The notes below the pieces were generated by a model. The model was not told the origin of the DNA, did not search any database, and was given only the letters and a program-made list of their open reading frames with translations. Shown one piece after another: positions 34,001-46,000 of a stretch of 64,000 nucleotides of DNA; positions within the stretch are counted from its first letter, which is position 1; every line of letters starts with the position of its first letter. The stretch covers positions 3,164,001-3,228,000 of the forward strand of contig OU612069.1 in assembly GCA_914767715.1 (NCBI GenBank), in the 5' to 3' direction. Made by a program: the position numbers and the translations under genes. Origin of the DNA: Membranipora membranacea. Taxonomy: Eukaryota > Bryozoa > Gymnolaemata > Cheilostomatida > Membraniporidae.

Positions 34001-37000
34001 CATGACCACTATCAGTACATTTGCTAGCCTTGGTAAGTATTGAACAAGAAAGTATTTGCATGTAAATCAAGTTAATAAACCCCAAGTGAAAAGACTGCTA
34101 TTCGCTGCTAGAAGTCGCACACTCGTGTCTCATTTACTGCGGTTCCATGGATCGACCTGGCGCTATTTTAAGCGGTCTTCGAACCATGGAAGTAACTCCA
34201 GGTTCGTACTGAGCCCTAAGGATAAGAACACAATTCGCTGTGTGATGCAGGGGCGTATATTCTAAAAAATTTCACTCACTGACTTTACAGAGATGAGCAT
34301 AATAATCGGGCGCAGCCCGATCCACACGCCGTAGGCGTGGCGGGGAGGGTGTGGGAGGGGCGCTTAAGCGCCCTCCCACCACGGAAATTTTTGCATATCG
34401 GTAGCAAAATAGTGCAAGCAGAGAGGTATTTCAATAGCTCACTTAGCTGTTGGGTACTTTCAGAAAACAACTCAATAGCAGTAGAAGATTACGGTAAAAA
34501 TGCTCCAGTTATAAAGCACCCATTTGAAAGAAAAACTGACCTTGATGGGATTCGAACCCACAACAATCTTATTACAGTGATTGTAAGGCAGACGCTCTAC
34601 ACACTGAGCTATTCAGCCACTCACGGAAATCTGTGGGCCGTGAGTGCTAATATACGCCACTGGTGTGAGGTACAGCAGCCTGGCATGTCTGAGCGGTTAG
34701 CATCAAAGAATTAGGTCATCTTGGCCAGGGTTCAAGTCCTTGATGCGACAGATTATATGGATGTTTTCATGTTACATGGGAATACATGCATATTGCGAGG
34801 GGGAGCCAAGAGCTAACAACTCAGCTCGATCTATGCCGACCTCAGAAGTCACATGGAAACATGGTGATTCGTCTATGGTTGAGGGGAAAAAGTTCCATGT
34901 CAATTAATTTACTTAGCATTTGAACCAAAAACTAGCCTTAGTTAAATACTAACTTTATGCTTGCATACACATGTTATTATAGGAATGGTGCCGTTCTGGG
35001 TTTACACATTGGGTCAGACCATCCCAGCAGATGAGGCAGTTGGAAGAATAAAAATACCTTTCCTCAGTATTCTACGGATACCGATACTTATAGGGGTCCT
35101 CATCCGACACAAACTGCCTAAGGTCTCAAGATTCATCAAAAAAGGACTCAAGGTATTTAACAGCAAGCAAGGACCGCCTTTTACAGGAATGTGAGCCACG
35201 AACTGGGTCTTGTTTGATGTCGAGAAGGCTAAAACTCCTTTCAACCAACTGTCAAGTTGACGAGAGGACCTTATGACTTGATTGACTTAGATAACTAAAC
35301 ACAAACTTTATGGTTTAAAAATTGAAACTTTAAGAATCCTTACCTCAATGTCAAAGATAAGACACAACTATGAATGGTGAATTCTACTCACGATGCTACA
35401 TTACAAAACGTACTTATTCTATTGACTCTTGGTAGTTGAATAACACCACATTGTATTTTATTGTAGGTATTCTTCGTAATAGTGATACTTTTCTTCTTCA
35501 CGGTCGGTATATACTCAAATCTATACATATATCAGTCATTCAGAGCCGATATAGTATTCTCAGGGGCATTGCTGCCATGGGGAGGTTATATATTCGGAGG
35601 TTTATCAGCATGGATATGTAGATTAGAATGGAAACTTATAAAGGTTAGTACTGACAATCAATTTAAAAAAAAACAAGTGTATTTGACACTGGATTTGGTT
35701 CATGCTAAAGAGAGGTTTGAAAAAAGATTTACTGTACTCATCATAGGGCTGTAGTTGAGAAGAAATGGTAGGGGAGGCAAAAGTCTGAAGCGAGTCCAAC
35801 GCATCACCAGGTTGGGTGCTGTGATAAATATGTGTCCGCTAAAAGGCTGTCCACTTATTACCTCTGTTAAATAGCCATCCACTTTTGCTAAACACTTGCT
35901 TTACTGCTAAATGGCCGTCCGTTTTATAAATCAATATAATAGGCCAGAAGCAGCTATAGCCTAAGTTGTTATGGCACGGACAATATTTGATGGCAGGATT
36001 CTGATCACTTTTTATACTACATCAATATATGTTCTGTAAAATTCACCGGGTGTACCCAGTTGTAGTGGTCATATTTTGAAAATAAATGGCAATTCGTTTT
36101 CAATTTAAATGAAGAGAACATAATTCCTCAAGCTGACCTACTTGTATAGAGGACTAATCATCGGTGTGATAATAAAGAAATCTATTTATAAAATACTCAA
36201 TCACATCAACTCGAAATTGGCATTGACGTAGCAAATATTAATAATGCATCTTTTTACGGTGCTATTGACTTACGCCCAGCCTTTGTTAAATTTAACTCAC
36301 ATGCTTTAGCAGATGACATAATACAAGGAAGATGAACATGTCTAACAAAATGACGGTATCACTTTGACTAACATTATGGAGTGTATTATTCACTTTGAGA
36401 AAGTAGATGAAGCAGCCGAGAGTGTTGTTTTGTCAGCCTCAAAGCTTGCTGAACTCAAATATGTGGCCGAGTGGGTGGGTGAAAACTGGGAAAGAGCCGG
36501 AATGCTTCATTCATTGCCAAAAATATATTGACAATGACAATGGATGAATGTAGTACCTATAAATACCATCGTCTTTGTATGTTCAGATTTTCTAAATCCA
36601 AGCTAGAAAGAGCCAAAGATAGTGCCATGAAGAGAAAGGTATGTATAGAACATGCTCATGATTCAGGATTTACTCTCAAGGTATTAATTGATGACCACAG
36701 TGCTGTATGGAAGACCACCCTGTGTTGCTTTGTTTGAACCGATATGAAACTTTGTGTGACGTTGCTCTCAGTCAGAGGTAGTGTTAGGGCCAAGTAGATC
36801 ATTCTGTGATAAATAAGAGAGTTCTATCAAGGAGTAAAAGACTTTTACTCCTTGATAGAACTTTATTATTTATCACAGAATGATCACAACACTGAATTAA
36901 ATCATGGTTGGAAAATCTGAGATGCCTTCAATTTCTTTCAGTCTTGATTGATTGACCCTTGTAATTGCTAATCATTAACCCTGCTCTAATAATATCCTGT

Positions 37001-40000
37001 TTTTAAGAATGAGGATGGAGCCAATTTGCCGAGCCTAAATAAACTCAGGACTTCAGAACCGAGTACTAGTAAGCCTCAGACATTCTCTTCTACCTGTGTC
37101 ATATGTAATAATGAGAAGTACAAAAACCGCAAGAAACTACCGACCTCTAGAGCTGAGACTTTAGATGCTGGTAAGTACAATAAACTGCTACACCAAAATC
37201 TCAGGTTTTATTCTGCCTTCTGCAGACTCTGTAGGGTTGGTTGATTAATTGAGGGAACTTTTTCAATTACATGTGTTGTTAGGCCAGCAGCAGCACCTCA
37301 CTATTGTTTCATTGTGTGTAAGGATGATGAACAGAGAAAATTAATAGCAAATAATCAAATGATATTTATTATTGTTTGGATTTTTGATGTGGTACTATTC
37401 CATAAGTGGGGCAATAAATAATGTTTTGCTAAAATTCTTTTCTGATGCAGATTCTACAATATTTCTGCAGAACTAACTTGCAAAAGTTACTTGGCAACAT
37501 TTAGCCAATCAAAATGGATAATTTTGAAGATTAGCCAATGACAGTGCAGAGCATTTTTGTTTATAAAAGATGGCCGCCAACCATGAGGCTTGCTGCATCA
37601 ATTCCCACAACACAGAGCAATGGTAAAATCCACTGATTAAATTGTCACAACAGCAACTGGACAATGCTCTGAGCAAAGCTGAGGATTGGGTTTTGCTAGA
37701 CAAACAGCCTGAGCTGCAGGAAGCTACTGATATACTCTGGATCAGAGAGATAAGCTACCCTCATAATGCATATGATCAATGAACTAAACCTTAGTTAGTT
37801 AGTTAGTTCATTGATATGATCATGGGATATATATTGTGATAGAATGGAGAATGATGACAATAGAAATGAACATTCTTTCTATGCTCACAAAGTCTGCTAT
37901 CTGAGATTTGCATAACAAAACTAGTAGCTGCACAGAAAGCCCACACCAGGAAAAATGTGAGTGTTAAGATGAATGATTGTGATAGTGTACTTCACTTTCA
38001 GGTTTCAATGTTTTTGTTTACTACAAGTACATTTATTTGTTTATTTCATGAACATACTAGTGTCTCTTCTAGTACTAGTAGCCTATCCTCATCCCAGGTG
38101 TTTCAATGTGATGGTAGGTTATCAATATTATTAGAAAATCAATAATTTAAAAGAATTGGGTTTATGTAAAAAAAAATAGGTCTATGGAATTGTTGACCTT
38201 ACTTTCAGCAAGGAGTAACTTCGCTATTACAGCTTACTCCAGTCCAAATTACAGGCCTTCTGTAGTTGGCGCAAGTCCAGTGGTCGAGTGCCCCAGTGGT
38301 CAAGGCCTAAGAGAGAAAAGGCCTCGACCACTGGGGCACTCGACCACTGGACTTGCACCAACTACAGAAGGACTGTGGTCCAAATCACTACATTTAAAGC
38401 ATGCCAGTTACTCATCAGCCTTTAAAATGCTAGTGGGACTGGATTGCTGTTACTACCAGCAAGGCAAAACACTTCTGTTAGCATTATTAGTAGTGTTAAT
38501 GTGTTGTGATAGCAGTGTTATCAAACTATCATTTATGTATTTAGAATGAAGATACATCTAGTAGTGATGATGACAACGGAAACAAGGCGACAGCTTGGTT
38601 ACTCTTTACTGTTCAGTGTTTATGAATTACAGATGCTCGATTCGTTTTTTTTTTCAGCTGGCTTGTACCAAGCGGCTCAAGCTAATGAAATAGAGAGCTT
38701 ACTATTATATATTTGAAAACTCTGATGATGTGGCAAGAGAAGCACACTACCATCAAATACTATTCCAGGAAGACTTATGAAAGGTGAAGGATAGTTCAAA
38801 ACCTTGAAAACTCTAGAGGAGTAAATAGTTTGCTGCAGGAGATGTTCACCATTTCACACAATCCTAAGACAGGTGACATCCAAGCCTTACTTCATTTAGA
38901 CTCTCACCTCAGTACTGCTTGCCAAAAGTTAGTGCTAGCTAACATTAAGTCACCCATAAACTAGCTAAACTAAGCCAAATATTACTCCTCTAGGGTAACT
39001 ATAGGTTATTTCTGTAGTGTTATATCTATGTCAGCATCTATGGTTTATTTAAAGAAGAGTCTGCTTGTAAAATATGTGTAGGGTGATGTCATAGGTCTAA
39101 GCAGTTGACATCCATTACAAGAAAGCCCCCCTTCCTCCCCCCGTGTTTATATATCTACTTGCTTGTAATACGAATAACATATTCCTCCAACAGATTTGTT
39201 TTGCAAGCTTTTTAACTTAGCTGCTAGATGTGATGTGAGATAGAATCATTTTTTGTTCAAAGGTTGTTCTACCTCCTGCTGTTAACTTGAGTTGAGATCC
39301 AGTTATGCGATTATATTTCCGCTCCTTAATCTTGAGTTTTATCATTCTTTCAGTGATACAGCGAAGGAGGAAGAACCACGCAAAAAGGCTTAAAATACCT
39401 ATTCCGATCATAGATCATTGCCAAAGTCCAAGACTAAGAAGCACCAAATTTAACATGATGACCAAGTACAAAAATACTCTGCATGCATTTGTGTCAATGC
39501 ATGTTTTCACATGAATTTTATATTCTTGATGTCCTTTGTTGCATGCCCACACATTGACATAGGTCACATTGCAGGTATGTGTTTTACTGCTGTATATATT
39601 CAATTGATACAGGCTTGTACCAATATCTACTTTCCAATTGGTCAATGAAGAGGATTTGTACCTTGAATGTAATTATCAATACTGGTTTTCACAGCAGGAA
39701 ATACTCCTTTTTTTTGGCTTTCCTTCTTGTTTACCCAGGTCATATTATTGTTGGTATTCACTTGTTGTATTTTTATGTAACAATTTTATATATGTTTGTA
39801 CATATATCTCACCTTCCAATAAGCCATTGACTGGATTTTTACCTTGATAAAGAATGTATTATATCAATACAGGTTTTCGATGCATTTGATAAGCACATTA
39901 GTTTGTCTTTCTTTGCTTTCCTTCACGTTGACACTGGTCACATTGTGCATATATCTTTGTTTATACTGGTGTGTACTTGTATTGCACCTCACAATAAGTC

Positions 40001-43000
40001 AATAAAGAGGATCTGTTTGTGCCTTGGTAGATAATACACATACAGAATGCTCATTAAAAAACAAAATTTTGCAACTTTTTTGTCTTTTCTTAGCCTCTGT
40101 AGAAAGAATATGCACTCGGAGAGTTATGAACTTTACATAATTGGATTCGCAGCGAAATTCAGGTCTAGTTTCACTCAATTCTAGGTAACCCCAGAGAGAT
40201 AATTATTATTAAATGCAATTTTTTGATCACTCATTAGCAAGAAGTTTCTGGACTCAACATGTTTTTCGCATCTTAACAGTTTTTCACATCTTAACTGGAT
40301 CCACCCTGTCCCCATATATTCCCAATTTATAATTAGACTGCTACCAGTTATTTTATCATAGGGTCTTCTTATAAAAAGATAATGAAAATCACATATTAAA
40401 TTTGTTTATCGCTGTTATTTTGGAAAGGTTGCGCAAAACCTATTTTTATGCCACAACTGTGTTTGAGGGGTGTCTACAATCTGTCTGTAAAACGTCAATA
40501 GATGGATTTAGCAGTATGATATTTTCTCAAAAACCACTCAAGATATGCATGATATTAATAAAAAAATTTCAATGACGCCAATTCATTCTATGATCTTTGC
40601 CGAAAGAAGTTAAATGGTAAAAAACGCTCTATATACCCCCCTTTACCACGTTTCTTACTTGGATCCGCCCCCTTTTGCCCCATTTGTAAAATAGTACATA
40701 TGCGCCATCAGAACGGCCATAAAAAACTACCCCAGACAAAAGCGGTGGATGCTCATGTTAGAAGGCCGGTTTGCATTGTAAGCAATTGTGTGGATGCCTT
40801 CAATGTGACAATGGCAGGGACGACACTCAGCAAGATGAGTATAACCAAATTACCGATGATGAAGACCTTGACCTTTAAGCTAGTATGAATTTGCATCCTT
40901 TCTTTGTTTTGTTTTAGCAGTGATACTTATGTGCTCTTTAAAATAGCTATTAAATTCAAAATACATAATCAGATTACACGCTTTACCAGAATAAAACTTC
41001 ATAAACGTTTACCTGTTTTTCACATCTTAACTGGATCCACCCCTTTCTCATATATTCTCAATTTATTATTACACTGCAACCAGATACTTTATGATGGGGT
41101 CTTTTTATAAACAATCATGAAAAATGACATGAGAAGTACATTTATCACTGTTATTCTTGCACGCTTGCACAAAACCTATTATTATATGCCGCAACTGTGT
41201 TCGAGGGGTGACTACAAATTTGTCTGTAAAATGTCAACCATTGGGTTTAGCTGTATGATATTTTCCCAAAAACTACTCAAGATATGCATGATATTGATAA
41301 AAAAAATTCAATGACACTGCTTCATTCTATGAACTTTGCCAAGAGAAGTTAAATTGCAAAAAACGCCCTTTTAACCCCCTTTTCCGTGTTTCTTACTTGG
41401 ATTCGCCCCTTTTTGCCCCATTTGTGAAATGGTACATATGCGTCATCAGAACGGCCATAAAAAACTACACCAGATACAGTCTTCAATTTTCTCTGTTCAA
41501 GACACTTACGCAGATGTTATTTTTAGAGCCTTTTATGTATAGCCGCTGCTGGCCTATGTATGATCTAAGCTGCATCAATCATAACTATCTGGAGACGAAT
41601 GATATATCAATGAGAGGGCAGCTTTCAAAAATATTATCCTTCTATTTAGGGGGTTTACTTCCTGCCGCAGAAGCCAAGAATGACAAAGCTGTTGTCAAGT
41701 TTTCAGTTAGGAGATCCTGTTACCCGTGAAATGAGATATCATCGTGCATGCCAACTGTTACGAACCAGCTCAGGTAAAAACTATAAAATCTGTTTGCCAC
41801 TTATCATAGTCATTTGTCTGGCTCAACATTATGTGTGTTACATTCCTATGCTTTCCCTCTTTGAAAATTGTTAACAAGTTCACTTGGGCGTAGAGGTGAG
41901 TTCTTATGAAGTGCTGTAAAATTGTTATACCAATTGTTTTAGATCTAAATCAAAAGCTCGCTTCGTGAGATCTGATCATGGCGACAACTTGAGGACCTGG
42001 TTAGCTCAAAGATAGAGCGCGAGAAGGGTTCTTACACCGTATCTGATTTACTTGGCTTATATAATAAACTACGTAGAGATAACAGAGAAGATGAGACCAG
42101 GTAAGACTATGATATATATTTATATATACTAGTATCCCACAATGCATTTTCTGGAATTCCCAGTGAGATAAGGGCGATAAAAACTTGCGAGACTGGGGTT
42201 TCCAGGTTGAAGTTGCATTGTGCAAGCATTATCAACCTGCCGTTTTGATCAAACTTTGGCCTTGTTAGATTAGGATTAATTAAAAAAATATGAAAAGTTA
42301 TGTCAAAACCTTTTTCTTCCTCGGACTAACTGTATTGTGCTTTCAGACAAAAATATCATCTTTTTACAGCCGAAAAGCTTTTGTCTACCGCCTGAAGAGA
42401 GAGTTTAAAGGCCTTAGTTTTCATCAAGCCTCTGATCCCTCTCATGGTGATATAGTGACGAGCAGCAATGCAGTTTTGACTGATTTAGTGACTGATACAT
42501 CAGTACTCACAAACACATCCAGCCTCTTGAGCGAGGTCGACACTGCCAGCTCATGTGATGAGGAAATCCCTTTCCATAGTGTGACCCAATCCAATCAATA
42601 TCAACTCAATCAGGCAGCAATTTCACTCCGTTTGTATATAGATCCAACCAAAAAAGTCGAGATCCCCTGGCCACCTACTGCAGACAACCTTAACGCTGAG
42701 GCCTGTGTCGAATTTGTTCCGCCACCACTATTTAATTTTCTAGCTAAGATGACAGGTCATGCTGATGTGGTCTGTGACTGGAACACCTACTATAATTTGG
42801 AAGCCTCTGTTCGCCTAAAAATTCTCAGCTTAGCCCAGGACATTGTACAGCTAAGCGCCAAAGGTGCTGCTGTTACTCCTAAGTCTTTAGCCATCGGCCT
42901 AACAGTGAGGCATATCACAGGGTCTAAATTGCTAGCCAAACTTATTCGTCGATTTGGTCATTCTTGCAGCTATGACTCAATTATTAGGCTCGAAACAGCA

Positions 43001-46000
43001 CTTGCTTTGAAGCAAGCTGCAAATACAGCTTTCAGCCTACCAGCAGGATTTCTTCAGAAGAACTTCACAATGCTAGTATATGACAACATTGACTTTAGTG
43101 AAGAAACTCTTTCAGGTCATGGAACAACACATCACACCAACGGGCTGATGATTCAACTGAGGTCAAACACACCTGCACCATCTGTGGAGCACACGATTCC
43201 TAGAAAATTTAGAAAACTCACACTGCCCTCAACAGAGATTGCTCCATATTTCTTGTCTACTAAACAGGGACCACATTGACCTCCTCAATAATACCCCAAC
43301 AAGCAGATGTTCACCGTCCACTGAAATGATCAATCACCAATGACAGAACCTACATAGCACGTAAATCACTCAAGTTATCACCTGAAACCTTACCTGGCTG
43401 GACCGCATACAACATCCTGAACAGTGAACCGCTCCCCGTATCAATCATACAATTTGTGAGATGCTGCCGCTGACAATGACTGATACAACCGGGTACACCC
43501 TTATTTGTTAATTCAGCACCCTTTTTTACCCTAGAAACATTTATATTCTTGTTCTCTGTTGGCTGTATCGAACCCTAAAATCTTCACTAACTTAGAGCTC
43601 TTTATTGAATAATTTGGGATATGCTGTCATATACTGCCACGCTGCCGCTGATGATGACCACTATAACCGGGAACACCCTCATTTTTGGATTCAGCACACT
43701 TTTTTACACTAGAAACATATTAATCTTGTTCTCTGTTGACCGTTGACTGTATCAAATGCCACAATTTTCACTAAGCAGAAGCGAATTTGTACAAAAAAGT
43801 CGGATTTGCTGCCACGCTGCCGCTGACAATGACTGATACAACTGGGTACACCCTCATTTTTGAATTCAGCACCCTGTTTTACCCTAGAAACATATATATT
43901 CTTGTTCTCTGTTGGCTGTTGGCTGTATCAAACACTAAAATATTCACTAACTAAAAGAGCTTTGTTGAAAATTTTGGGACATGCTGCCATATACTGCCAC
44001 ACTGCGGCTGATGATGACCCCTACAACCAGGTACACCCTCATTTTTGGATTCAGCACACTTTTTTACCCTAGAAACATATTATTCTTGTTCTCTGTTGAC
44101 CGTTGACTGTATCAAACACTACAATTTCAACTAACTAAATGAGAATTTGTAAAAGATGTGGCATATGCTGCCGCGCTGCCGCTGACAATGACCAATACAA
44201 CTGGGTACACCCTCATTTTTGGATTCAGCACATTTTTTACCCTAGAAACATATATATTCTTGTTCTCTGTTGGCTGTAACAAACACTACAATCTTTACTA
44301 ACTAAATGCGATTTATTGAAAATTTGTGATATGCTGCCATATACTGCCACGCTGCCGCTGACGATGACCGCTACAACCGGGTACACCCTCATTTTTTTAT
44401 TCAGCACATTTTTTTACCCTAGAAACACTTGATTTTTTCCTGCCATCAAAAATTGTCCGTGCCATTTTCTTTAGAGCACTTAGAGCTAGCCTGCTTCTGA
44501 CCTATAAATGATAATGCACTGTCAAGTGGCCGTCCGTTTAGCATGCATTTCAAGTGTTAAGTGGCCATCCACCTTGATGAGTATGAGTGTGTCCAGTTGA
44601 CTGGACTTTATAATGTTAAATGAATGTCTATTGGTCCTGTTATGACTGACCTTGATCTCGACTCAGCAGTAGTCAAGCCATTTTGGTCTAACACCTCTAT
44701 TTATTTCCCCATTGCTTTACATGCAAAATATGTTGACTTGTCACCTCAATAGGCCTGCTTCAGGTTGTTTCAAATCTTTAACCAGACCACTCAAAATGAT
44801 GGTATGCTTCTTCTCTTCTATATTGGTGACTATGGGTTGAAAATTCGTTGTCAGAATTTTTCAGTGGCCCCATATGTAAATTGTAAGACTGTTGCATTTT
44901 TCACACATATCCGGTCTAATTTTCATTAGCCAAACCGTATGCATCTTCCTAAAATGATTTTGCAAAAAGAATTTCAAAATTTAATTCAATAAATTTCCAT
45001 TGCAAATACACCTGAAAATAATAACAGGTTTCAATATCACTGATAGCAGTGCTTTTGAATTGGCTACACCCTCATTTGTCATCAGCATACTAATCATTTT
45101 ATTTTGGAGGATGGGTGCAACAAGTTGACCTTCACCCAATTACAGGTGTATTACCTATTGACGTCCATTTGGCACTTGTGTTCCTATGAAATGGACGACC
45201 ACTTAATATTATTTTGTATTGTCTCAGCAAGGAGTTAACTCCTTGGTCTCTGCATGCGGATGTCCACTTGACATTTTACCAATCCGGATTGGCTTTGAGC
45301 AGTGATTTTAGCTGCTAAAAACCTGTCCGGATGGGCTTTGAGCAGTAATTTAAGCTGCTAAAAACCTGTCCAGATGGGCTTTGAGCAGTAATTTTAGCTG
45401 CTAAAAACATGTCCGGACGGGTCTTTTGCTTGGATGATGAGTGTCCACCACCCATCCTTTTCTGTTACCAACCCATCCGCCTCTGTCAAATTTGTGTCCG
45501 GATGCGATTTTTGCAACCGGATGCCTATTTGGCATCCGGTGGTTGTCCGACGGCCAACTGGATGCCTATCGTACAACCACCGGATGCCGCGCGGATAACC
45601 GGCGTTTGTTCTATCGGCATCCGGATGGGTTCTTAGCGCAGCATAGGGTGCTGTTAGTGCCTCCCATAGCAATATATGGCATTAAATTAACAAATGGAAA
45701 ACCCAGAGAGCTGTTTATGACATGGATTATTCAATTGTAGTTTTTTTAGGCCACCCTATTAAGCTTTCTATGGGAGGCAGTGCCTCTCTGCCTCCCCTAG
45801 AACTACGGGCCTGCATCAATAGAAACTATCTGAAGAAGAGTTTTTCATTGGTTAGTTTTCTTTTCCTCCTTGGTTTTATTTTGTAGACTGTCTCACTGGA
45901 AACCGGAATGCAAAATGTTGGTCTGGCCATCTTAGTATTGCAAGGAAGCTTACCTCAGCCAGACAGTGATTTAGCTATTATACCTCCAATAGCTGCAATT

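Larger units (their letters stand above)
36365..43279 (+). pseudogene. Transposase-like multi-exon gene in the 8.6 kb element (decayed)
   Basis: Exon-like pieces on the plus strand. Up to 36638 one ends LERAKDSAMKRK before GTATGT. 37008-37170 holds TCVICNNEKYKNRKK, a possible zinc-binding CxxC, before GTAAGT. Near 38690-38790 is DDVAREAHYHQILFQEDL. One ending at 41773 has REMRYHRACQLL before GTAAAA. About 41985-42100 has KIEREKGSYTVSDLLGLYNK and joins in phase to 42370-43279. The last exon holds SFHQASDPSHG, KSLAIGLTVRHITGSKLL and LVYDNIDFSEETLSGHGTTH, then stops after STKQGPH. Repeated Y-H-x-x-C-type motifs suggest metal-binding or structural modules. Stops at about 41946 and 41973 and a frame change near 36520 indicate decay. 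I recall similar motifs in repeated, uncharacterised proteins of marine invertebrates but cannot check this. Confidence 0.55.
35940..44504 (+). mobile_element. 8.6 kb DNA transposon with terminal inverted repeats
   Basis: Both ends begin taggYcagaagcag. About 15-25 bases further in, they share atggcacggacaatttttga (left end with one change) and then tggcagga. The element is flanked by taa on both sides (35937-35939 and 44505-44507), a candidate 3 bp target duplication. The empty site is visible in unit 1 near 15931-15945 (aatcaatataactgataatg). It carries a decayed multi-exon transposase-like gene, two long hairpins and subterminal tandem repeats. TAA duplications occur in PIF/Harbinger, but the protein does not look like a Harbinger transposase, so the superfamily is open. 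Confidence 0.8.
35745..45812. mobile_element. Large MITE relative in intron 8, interrupted by a transposon
   Basis: Counterpart of 15741-17192, with the 8.6 kb element (35940-44504) nested inside. Confidence 0.55.

Noticed and set aside
34536-34620. Functional tRNA gene
   Set aside because: A and B boxes are good, but acceptor and anticodon stems do not pair and the copy lies inside a MITE.
39305-39514. 69-codon frame inside the transposon with a basic stretch (RRRKNH)
   Set aside because: No splice-site support and no link to the transposase pieces.
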